Below the pieces are notes generated by a model that worked only from the letters and a program-made list of their open reading frames with translations, did no database searches and had not been told where the DNA came from. A DNA stretch of 35,596 nucleotides from Ophioceras dolichostomum (lineage: Eukaryota > Ascomycota > Sordariomycetes > Magnaporthales > Ophioceraceae), in assembly GCA_003049485.1 (NCBI GenBank), contig PYST01000328.1, positions 7,079 to 42,674 of the forward strand, given 5' to 3'. Both the position numbers and the translations under genes were made by a program. Below, in pieces: positions 9,961-18,759 of the stretch (position 1 is its first letter; the number at the start of each line of letters is the position of its first letter).

Positions 9961-10974
9961 ACAAAGAAGTATTCGACATTCCTTATAGACTTCGAGGGTC
10001 TCGAAGTTGGTTCTGATGACGGCAGCAATGACGGCAACCGAAGCCCCTCCCTTATCGACGACGCTTTTCACGATACAGAGGCCGCTTTCGATACGTCCCA
10101 ATATTTCCAACATGTCACCTCCCTGCAAGAAGCCACATGTTGCCGTCGACTTGCTCTGAACCCGTCATCTACAGATTGCTTCCAGCTTAGCACATACGCT
10201 GCTGAGGTTTTCCAAGGCATTCTACCGGATACAGGTGCAGCTGAGAAGTCTACAGCTGGCCACACCCAGCTTCTGGCCTCCAGAAGGACCTCTCGAACAT
10301 CACCCTGAACCACTCCCGAGCTGGAGAAGCTTCGATTCGCTTTGGTGTCGGAGGACATCACTCCTCCTTTGGAACAGTTGACGTGCCAACCCCTATTGGG
10401 AAGTTCACTTTCCATGTCATGGATACACCAACCCCTTTCCTTCTATGCTTGGATGACATTGACCGTGCCGGCGTCTACCTTGACAATACCCGAGACGTAC
10501 TTGTCAAGCGCCTTCCTGACGGAAAGACCACCGAAACACCAATTACCCGACGATGGGAGCACCTCTGGTTTTTTTAAGCAAGATGTTGATGGTCCCACTA
10601 CCTTCTTGACGGAAACAGAAATGCGTCAACTTCATCGACGCTTTGGATACCCATCTGCCAATCGCCTTTATGAACTTCTACACGCTGCAAGCCACAGCGA
10701 TGTACAACGCGCTGTTATCGACGCCATCAACAAGGTCTGCCACCACTGTCAGACCAAAGGCGCAGCCCCTCAACGATTCAAGTTTACCTTGACAGAAGAC
10801 AAAGACTTCAGCTACGAAGTCTACGTTGACGTCATGTATTTGAACAACAAGCCTGTGTTCTATGTCGTCGACTCAGCTACGAGATTCAACGCCGCACGAT
10901 TCCTACCAGACCTTTCTGCAGAGTCCACTTGGCGTGCCTTCCATACCTGCTGGTGCGCAACCTATCTCGGACCC
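9961..10974 (+). pseudogene. Broken copia pol: protease and N-terminal integrase only
   Basis: The aspartic protease active-site triplet Asp-Thr-Gly is at 10228-10236 (GILPDTGAAEKSTAG). A frameshift follows; FHVMDTPTPFLLCLDDIDRAG at about 10411-10473 is the usual fungal copia protease tail. Another frame carries the GAG-pre-integrase/HHCC region (LHRRFGYPSANRLYELL ... CHHCQ), in which the second zinc histidine expected in HRRFGH is a tyrosine. The integrase core starts (YVDVMYL with the first catalytic Asp, VVDSATRFNAARFL) and stops at 10974, before the second catalytic Asp. The last residues read into the LTR and end at TGA. Confidence 0.85.
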
Positions 10975-11255
10975 TGTTGATTGTGTTGACTGATGATCAC
11001 GAATTATCAGAGTTGTTGACCGCAAAGCCTCGAGTGACCACGAGGCTCTGGCCAAGTCACAACGTCAACGACTACGTCAACGATTGCCTCAGTCAACGTC
11101 ATCGACCTTCCACCTCTCCCTGTACTTAAGGAGAGGGACTCTCCCTCTGCCTTTTCCATAGAACCTAGCTTAGAACATATGAAGAATTGAACCTGCTTTG
11201 CAACCCCCTCTCATACCGCACGCGTGCAATCGCTTTCTACCTGGGCCTTCCAACA
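10975..11255 (+). repeat. Right LTR of the copia element (281 bp, single U3 unit)
   Basis: Begins TGTTGATTGTG, ends CCTTCCAACA, and equals one 161-bp U3 unit plus the 120-bp shared 3' part. No purine-rich tract precedes it (the preceding bases are CTCGGACCC), as would be expected for an intact 3' LTR junction, so the internal sequence next to it has been deleted or this LTR arrived separately. Confidence 0.85.
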
Positions 11256-11774
11256 AATACTTTTAATTTTTTTTAAATTTTTAAATTTTTTTTTTTAAAA
11301 TACTTTATAAAAAAAAGAAAAAGAGAGAGAGAGAGAGAAAAAAAAGCAAATTTTAAATCCTAAAACAGGGAAAAGAGGTGCTAAGAACGGTACATTAGTT
11401 GTTCTTTGTCCGTCTGCTTTTTAGCTTTGTACCCCCCACAGAAACCGATCCACTCCAAAAACCATGTTGAACCAAAGACGCCCTCGTACATCAAATCCCA
11501 TGCTGCAACCCCCCACGAGCTAACATACCTACCTAAGGTGCTCCATCCATGCCTGGCCACATTCGCTTCCATCTAGACCGGATAATTTCTCCGTATCTCA
11601 TCCCTCCTCGGCCTGGGAATCGCCCCTCGCACCCTTCACGACTAGGCGAAGCAAGCATTAGATGCCCTTCTCCGCGCAGCTCTAACTAGGCTCGATGTGT
11701 CGTGAGCTCTGACAACGCTAGGCGTAGCAACCACAAACCCTCGAACTCCTCAGCTTGCCCTAAACATCATCGCC
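11256..11774. other. AT-rich flank, GA microsatellite, and TFB3 upstream region
   Basis: 11256-11345 is nearly pure A/T with a (GA)n tract at 11322-11338, the right border of the repeat island. From about 11400 the composition returns to normal; this part probably holds the TFB3 promoter. A TACCTACCTAAGG motif is at about 11526-11538. Confidence 0.55.
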
Positions 11775-12872
11775 ATGTCACGCAGAGCAACCGGAGCTGC
11801 CAGGTCGGCGGTGCGCATCGACGACCCGAGTGAGGTCTGTCCTGTGTGCAAGACGCTCCGCTACCTCAACCAGGACCTTGTGTTTCTAATAAACCCGAAA
11901 TGCTACCATCAAATGTGTAGCAACTGCGTCAACCGCCTCTTCGCCCATGGCCAGAACCCCTGCCCGTACGCCGGATGCGGCCAGAAGCTTCGTCGTCAAG
12001 AGTTTCGCACTGCCTATTTCGGCGACCTTGCTGTTGAACGCGAGGTCGACGAGCGCCGCCGCGTGGCCAAGATTTTCAACCAAACAGCCGACGACTTCGA
12101 GTCGCTGAGCGCCTACAACGACTACCTCGACATGGTCGAGTCGCTCGTGTTCGACCTCATCAGCGGCGAAAAGCTTAAGCGCGAGGCCGCGGACACGCGA
12201 CTGCGGCAGTACGAGGCCGAGCACAAGGCCCAGATCGAGCGCAGCAGGCGCAAGGGCGCAGCCGCCGAAGAGCGCGCCCGCTCGGTCCTGCGCCAAGAGC
12301 AGGACGCCGCACTCGCCCGCAGGAGAGAAGCCCGCGATCAAGACATGGAGGAGCAGCGGCAGCGGGCTTTGGCTCGGGAGGAAGACCTGGACAACATCGC
12401 CCGGTTGCCGGACGGTACCGCGTCGCGCTTTGTGACAAAGAACAGGGACCGGCACCGACTGGACGCTCTTGCCTCGAGTGAAGCCCGGGATTTGCGAGCC
12501 GCCAGCGCCGCCAGCGGGGGACTATCCATACGCGGCCTCAAGGAGAAGAAACGGCCCGTGGTCGACGGCCCCTACGACCCCTTCGGCGGCCTAAACCTAG
12601 GTCCTTCACGCTACCAGCTACAGGACGAGTACCGCAACGAATGGCTGGAGGATGCCAAGCGCAAGACGGCCCACGTCAACGGCGGCTATAGCGTGCAAGA
12701 GTACTGCACGCGGGCAATGTTCGAGGCTTTTGCTGGGTTGGCAGTCCTGGTCGGAGACGAGAAGGAGACGGGCCTAGTCGGCGGCGTCTCGGCCGTCGCA
12801 GTTGCCACGTTAGGCGCGTCGCTCGCCGCATCTTGCGGCAATGGCGGCCACATGGAAGTCGACGGGAAGTGA
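11775..12872 (+). CDS. tfb3: TFIIH/CAK assembly subunit TFB3/MAT1 (365 aa)
   Basis: Single exon. Residues 22-70 form a C3HC4 RING of the MAT1 type (CPVC ... CYHQMCSNCV ... CPYAGCGQKL). The next segment, RQEFRTAYFGDLAVEREV and VAKIFNQTADDFESLSAYN, is strongly conserved in TFB3/MAT1. A charged coiled-coil region follows (about 125-210), then the C-terminal part that contacts the kinase-cyclin pair (YDPFGGLNLGPSRYQLQDEY). TFB3 bridges the Kin28/CDK7-cyclin module to core TFIIH and so supports RNA polymerase II CTD phosphorylation and nucleotide excision repair. The extreme C-terminus (Ala/Val/Gly-rich, ending HMEVDGK) is less conserved. The nearest LTR ends 519 bp upstream of the ATG. Confidence 0.94.
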   Translation: MSRRATGAARSAVRIDDPSEVCPVCKTLRYLNQDLVFLINPKCYHQMCSNCVNRLFAHGQNPCPYAGCGQKLRRQEFRTAYFGDLAVEREVDERRRVAKIFNQTADDFESLSAYNDYLDMVESLVFDLISGEKLKREAADTRLRQYEAEHKAQIERSRRKGAAAEERARSVLRQEQDAALARRREARDQDMEEQRQRALAREEDLDNIARLPDGTASRFVTKNRDRHRLDALASSEARDLRAASAASGGLSIRGLKEKKRPVVDGPYDPFGGLNLGPSRYQLQDEYRNEWLEDAKRKTAHVNGGYSVQEYCTRAMFEAFAGLAVLVGDEKETGLVGGVSAVAVATLGASLAASCGNGGHMEVDGK

Positions 12873-13971
12873 CTGAACGAAACCCCGTCACCATGAAACG
12901 GTCGAGTTGTCAGCACAGCCGGAGGTGAATCGGATTCGATGACGGATGCGTATCATGTTATAATATCTACACCCACCCCCCTTTGCATCGGGTACCTTGA
13001 GCTGCTGTCGGGTACCTGGTAGGTAAGTAGGTGCCCTAGGTGGCAGGCATGGGTGCGCAAATCCTCTCAATACTTGAGATGCAGGCACTTACTGGGTTTT
13101 TGGGTCATTCATAGCGTAGGGGTTCAACGGCTGCATTCGGGTATATGGGTAACATCTGCCTCTGAGGTGCCGGGTTCCAACAGGGGGCAAGTTCGAGTTA
13201 GGGGCGGCACCAGCGCAGGCGGTTACCATCTGTGCATCTACTCGAGGAAGTTGACATAAAAAATTACGAATAGAAGGAGGCGTTCGCATGACGCTCGGGC
13301 AACGACGGCGACTGGTCGCAGCAGAATCACGATATCTCGACAAACGATACCGTCGTCTTCCCATATCCCATAGTGCAGACAGAGCCATGTAGTTGACGTC
13401 GAGGGCGGGTGGCTACCAAACCGTCCGTGGATTTCATACATACGACAACTTCACGATATGACGCGACTTGGCCCGAGATGATCCTTCCATGCCCTTGAGG
13501 AACCTCCCGCGTCAAAGTCAAATCGTCACTGGTAGTACTGTGAAACCTAGCCGATATAGAGAGCAAACGTCACGAGGAACATATCGAGAGAGGGAGCGGA
13601 AAATGGCAAAAATGGATAATGCGATAGTATGAACGTCACGCTGAGGTTGACCACTAAACAAAAATGAAACCGGTGGAAAGAACCCAAATTGGTAGATGCC
13701 TAGGTGCCTAAGGTACCCAGATACGTGGGTTTATGAGGAGACCATGCCGAACTCAGTACCTAGACGGAAATTAGAAAACAGAAAGATACCTACGTCGGGT
13801 ACCACAGGTGGGTATGTGAAATGAGTGGCCAGGCAGGGCATGTAGCATGTAGAAACCTAGGTAGGTAGGCAGGGCCTGCAAACTCCCAGTCGTCGGCACA
13901 TGGACGCCAGAACGCCCGGCACGTCCGCATGTCTTGTATGATATGAGCAACGATTGGACCCACAGGATATG
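12873..13971. other. 1.1-kb spacer between convergent TFB3 and ANTH-protein genes
   Basis: No gene recognised. It should hold both 3' UTRs. It is rich in the TAGG/CCTA motif: 12991-13045, 13690-13760 and 13788-13876 contain GGTACC, CCTAGG and TAGGTAGG combinations. Short open frames here show no family resemblance. Confidence 0.6.
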
Positions 13972-16315
13972 TCATGTTTGCCACGGACTCGAAGCTGCCG
14001 GACGGGGGAAAACCGGGATGGATTCGAGCTGGTCCAAACCTCCACCGATCGGCTGCTGGTTATGCTGCCAGCCCATGCCGGTGGCGTGGTTGACAAAGGC
14101 GCCCTGTCTGAACGGGTTGGTGCTGCCGGTTGGCTGGTGCAGCAGGGCACCGCTGCTAGTGGCTGGCCGAGGCGAGGCTGCCACGCCCGCCCTGGCAAAG
14201 GGGTTTGTGCCGGTGGCCATGGGCTGCAAGGGGGTCGCGGCGGCAGAGCCCGTGTTGGGCGCCTGAGTTAGGAAGGGCGACGGAGCGGTCGCCTGCGAGA
14301 CAGATCTCGCAAAGGGGTTGTTTGACTGCGAAGGGCTGCCGGCTGCCGACAACATAGACGACCCCATCAGCCCGGCTCCTCCGGCTCCTCCGGCTGCGGT
14401 GGGGCTCATCATCAACGACTGTCGGAAGGGGTTTGTCGTCTGCTGACCGGTCTGCAGGTTGAGGGCAGACAGGGTGCTGCTGGGGCCGGTCGGGAATGTC
14501 GCCACGGACTCCTGCGGGATTGGTGAGAGCGAACTCGGCTGGAAGTTTGGCTGCGGCGCGAAGCCGCCGAAGCCCGTGCCCGTGAATGTGCCCATGCCTT
14601 GCTGCTGCTGGAAGGGGTTCGTGACCTGGAATCCCGTCGTCTGTGCCGCGAAGCTGTTGATCGACGGGATTTGGCCGGTAGGCTGGGTCTGGAAGGCCAT
14701 GTTGCTGTTGGCCGCCGCCATGTTCATGTTTGTCATCATACCGGGGCTCATGCCTGGAGCCATGCCGGGGTTCATAACCGGGCCAATCCCAGCCGCGGCG
14801 CCCCAAACCGCCGTGGCCGCAGTGGGCGCCGCCCCCACCTGAGCAGGAGATTGGATGTTCGGCTGAACCGTGGTCGTCGTCTGATGCTGCTCGATCGAGT
14901 CGAAGAAGTCGATGAGGTTCAGATCGGTGCTCTTTGCCGCGGCCTGGGTCGGTTGCCGTTGCTGGGCGGCGCCGTTAGTTGCTGAGGCTGCCGAAGTCTT
15001 GGACGCTCCCGCTTTAGCCGCTGAGCTGCTGGAGAAGATCTTGTACGAGCTGCCACCGCCTCCACCGCTGCCGGCTCCGCCCCCTTTGGACTTTTTGGCG
15101 GCGAGTTCGGCGAGGTACTGCCTTCTGTGCACTTCGAAGTCGGGATCCCTCAGATACTCTTCCAGTTGCCGTCCCAAGTTCACCGGTGCATGTTTCAACT
15201 TGGGGACTTCAACCCGCGTGTGATGCTCGTATTGCCTGGCGACAACGAGATACTGAACGACAAAGTCAGTCTGCCTCGAGAATGTGCGGTAGATCTCAAG
15301 AGCTCGTTCGGCATCCGGTTTTGACATCTCGAAGAAGTGACCTGGACAAAATTAGCCTCGATTAATCCTCGATTAATCCTCGACCTGCTAGCCAGCCAGC
15401 ACGAACAGGAAGAGGGGGAATAGGTGTCTTCGGCTTACTCAGTATGTTGATCAGAGCTTGGTTCAGGGCCTGGAACAAAGCCAATAAGTCGAGTACTAGC
15501 AGCCTGAAAACTGTGATCGTGATCTCATTCTCGGGCTCGTGATCCATTACCTACGATCGCGAAGGCTTCGTCAGCATCGGCTCCGTATCTCGACTCCCTC
15601 GGCGACTTGATGATGGACCGATACCGACTTACATCGCACTTTAGGAGGGCGTTGAGCTGGTCCTGCACGGCCTCGGTCTCCCTCAAGAGGCCCTTGTCAA
15701 TCGACAGCTTCTCGAGGCGCGACTCTTTTGCACGAACCCAGTCGACCTTCGTGTCGCGGTAGGCGCGTGCTCGCTCCGAGAGGTAGCTCGAGTAGTGTCT
15801 GATATTTCGTCCCTGTGTCTGGGCTGCAAGCCAGACATCGTTAGGATATTGCGTCAGTCAGAAGAGGGCGCTCCAAGATTCTTGTATGCGATAACGCTGG
15901 CGCGCGGCCGGCGGACTAACCGTCTGAGAACATGCTGATGGCGAGCATGTTTCTGTGTTTGGAGAGGTACGCTAAAGTCACGTCTGGCGACCCTTCCCTG
16001 ATCATCAGGTGAACGGTTATCAAGCTCTTGAAGACAACGGTCCAGGTCGAGTCGCGCAGGCGATGCTGCAGAGCCCTGAAGACCTCCCCGACGCCAGCCT
16101 CGCCTGCATGAGTCGCTATGAGGATGTGCTCGATATATTTGGTTTTTGGAGGTGCGGCCTGACAGAACGGGGAAAGGGTGACATGTGTTAACCGCAGCAT
16201 TCTTGTACCGGACCGACAAGCACGAGGAGAGGAGGCGCGGGAGATGAGCGGGTGTCAGCATACACACCTTGATCTTGGTTGCCCCCTTTACCGACTTCTC
16301 AAACGAGCTCGCCAT
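13972..16315 (-). CDS. ANTH-domain clathrin assembly protein, AP180/YAP1801-like (652 aa)
   Basis: Minus-strand exons 16315-16268, 16158-15921, 15823-15633, 15550-15439 and 15341-13972 sum to 1,959 nt in a consistent frame. The ANTH domain spans about residues 1-270 (MASSFEKSVKGATKIK; APPKTKYIEHIL; LKCDVMDHEPENEIT; HFFEMSKPDAERALEIY; LKHAPVNLGRQLEEYL). The early basic KxATKIKAAPPK segment is the PI(4,5)P2-binding region of the family. The tail is long, low-complexity and holds five NPF motifs, ligands for EH-domain proteins such as Ede1/Pan1, plus a clathrin-box-like DLNLIDFFDS. It should recruit clathrin and cargo SNAREs at endocytic sites on the plasma membrane. The exon 4/5 junction gives NILSHFFE where relatives usually have Gly, a minor oddity. 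Confidence 0.92.
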
Positions 16316-18759
16316 ACTGGTGGATGAGCGGCAGGCTGTCGCGGAACCGAGCTACACCTGGAGCCGAAGTCGGCAAGGCGGCTAGAGACAGGCGGCGAGC
16401 TGGATGAGCGACGGTGGGATCGTCGGGGTTTGTGGAATCCGAATGCGGGGGGCGAGAGCGTCCGGCAGCAGGCACACCGTCCGTTCCCCTTGCGGCTCCG
16501 TCGCGGGGAGGATTGCAGGCGTTGCAGAAGCAAGCGGAGGAGTCGCAAGGATGCCGGGTATGACAGAATGGCGGGGGATAACAGGCCGGTAGAACAACAG
16601 AGGATATCAGAATCCGAGGGAGCGAGGGCGGCGTGCGAGGGTGGCGTTCAGTGCGCCGAGCTGGTTCGGGGGGATCGGGGTGGTGGGTGCGGAGGGTGAA
16701 AAATAGATGTTGCGGTCGGACGTTTGGACTAGCAGTCGTTCTGATGGGCGAGATGGGCAAGATGTACGAACGTCGTAGGTGTGGTTGCTGCACTCCTTGC
16801 CGAGCCCGTAGGTTTTGGTGGACTATTAGATGTTGGCCGTGAACAGTGACCTTTGTGAATAATCAAGGAGTCAAATGACGGTAGGTGGTCCGTCTGGTCG
16901 GTCGTCCGTACATCCCGTAGCCCCATGAAAGTACCAGGCGGAGAGGTGGCCGTCGCAACTACGAAAGTCTATTATTTGATGTATGGAGGTTACGGAATAG
17001 GTGTGGACGCAGCGTTTCCTCCCAGCTGCCCACTCGAGCCCGACGCAAGGTCGATTCATCCCACATGGACCACGTTGACAAGGAATTGATGGCCGCCACA
17101 GGCCCACAGAAGATAATGAAAGGATTTGATGACGGTGTTTTCTTGGCACGCCACACCTGACAGCTCGTGCATCCATAAACGCATGTAAATCTTCAGCTCT
17201 GCTTTGGTAGTGATTATATTCTGGGTGGGAGTTTAAAAGAGAAAAGTAAAGGGGGCAAAAAGGAAGAAAAACAGAAGAGAAAATACAGAGTAAAAAAAGA
17301 ATAGGTTCATTATGACCTCACAGTCCCCTTCTCAGGCTGGCCGCCCGGTCCTGGTGCACGAGACCCCATTTTGCGACCGCACGCCTGCTTGCCGACGCAC
17401 ACACCAAATCCGCGACCTCGAGATTTCGCCACGATTAGCCCTGAGGTTCCGCTCTTTGGGAGTGGTATCTTTAGTGAGATGTTTAGTCACCAGGACGACC
17501 ACCCATCAGGCCGTACACCTCAACGTCCTAACCAGTGCAGCTATACAGTAGGGAGCAGCCACGTCGGAAAACACTACTCAACTTGCCAGCTTGAGCAACA
17601 GCCACTGCTTGCTTTCTTACCTCGGAATTCTTGGGAATTCTGAGGTGTGACCGGCTAGCCACTCGATGAGCAGAACTGTGAGTGGGTATCGGGCATCAGA
17701 TGGCCAGCCCAGGTACCTTCCAGGAGCGTCCCGCGCACCTACCCAACGCAGGCAGAAATATGGATGAAGAGCGAACGATCAAACATTCCTCGCTGCACAA
17801 GCAGGCGGTTGGCAGTAACGCGATCGCGAACTACCTAGCCAAACCGAGAATCAGCCAAGCCAATCTGACGTCGTCTCCCCAACTCACCCGAGGGTCCTTC
17901 GGTCCTTCAAAGATAATCAGAGTTGCCTTTATTGCGTCCGATGCTTAAACAAGGTCGAATGTGTCGAACGCTTATTTCATGGTCCCCGTCCTCCCTCGCT
18001 ACCCTGCCACTTGAGCCCTAGCAGGGAGAGCATGGACAGCTCGGGAGGGCGGGAGACGACATCATAAAAACACGCTGGCTTTCATCATCTGCGCAAATGG
18101 GTTAGCGACGAGGTCTTGTCACGACCGGTGTGCGAGGGTGGCGGGCTGAAGGGGACACACATACTTTGATTTGAAGTGGAAGGATAGAGGAAGAAAAGAG
18201 AATGAAAATAGAGGGGAGGGGAAAAAAGTTGCTTCGTTTTGTATCCAGTCTCCGTTCTGCCGCCTTCACCGCCCAGAGGCAGTGTGGGGGCAGTCCGGAA
18301 TACCTGCCAGAAGCCCCACTGCCGATCCACTGTCACTGCCAATACACTTCTTGTCACGTCGATGGTGTGACAAGATTCGTTAAATTCCTCGACCTTCACA
18401 TTTTGAAAATGGTATGGTGAGCCGCCGTGGAGATTGAATCGTCAGGCCACCCCGCTGGATAGAATTCAGCAGGATCTTCGCGCTGCAATGACATATAAAC
18501 CTTTCGCCCTCACAAGTTCTCATATGATATTGAGCGTGTAGAGTATCAACGGAGGTCAGCGTCTCGTGCGAAACTGCTGGTTGTTTCGTACCCCTTGCCG
18601 CATCGAATCTTGAGGCTCAGAGGAGATCAAGTAAGACTGAGACTGTTGGGATTCGCTCGCCGTCCTGATCGCAGATCTTGGAGCTTTGGCAACATTTGGA
18701 GGCTGGCAACGAGTGGCCCGGCTCTGTCGCGTCGGCCGCTAACCGTCACCACGACTGTC
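16316..18759. other. 2.4-kb divergent intergenic region
   Basis: This is the longest gene-free stretch outside the transposon. It must contain the promoters of the ANTH-protein gene (-) and the AspRS gene (+). Purine-rich tracts occur at about 17229-17305 and 18176-18230, and a TATAAA-like sequence near 18494-18499. ATG-started frames at 17312-17551, 17371-17643 and 17682-17948 have no recognisable domains, and I do not call them genes. A non-coding RNA or small orphan gene cannot be excluded. Confidence 0.5.

Larger units (their letters stand above)
7606..11255 (+). mobile_element. Truncated Ty1/copia-type LTR retrotransposon
   Basis: Two LTRs in the same orientation (7606-8006 and 10975-11255) flank 2,968 bp of internal sequence with recognisable gag, zinc-knuckle, aspartic-protease and N-terminal integrase remnants, in the copia order (integrase before reverse transcriptase). 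All of the integrase beyond the start of its core, the reverse transcriptase and RNase H are absent; the right LTR begins directly after the Tyr-Leu-Gly-Pro of the integrase core. The frame is broken several times. It is therefore non-autonomous and dead. Flanking pentamers TAAAC (7601-7605) and AATAC (11256-11260) do not make a clean target duplication. Confidence 0.88.

Noticed and set aside
6963..11255. A DNA transposon with terminal inverted repeats (6963 and 11255 ends are inverted copies)
   Set aside because: The inverted ends are simply oppositely oriented LTRs; the interior encodes copia gag, protease and integrase, and a second direct LTR begins at 7606.
14156..15223. Several 100-200-codon frames on both strands
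   Set aside because: They overlap the NPF-bearing tail of the AP180-like gene in other frames and carry no domain.
17312..17948. Three short ATG-started frames as small genes
   Set aside because: No recognisable motifs, no good splice linkage between them, and nothing about their composition marks them as coding.
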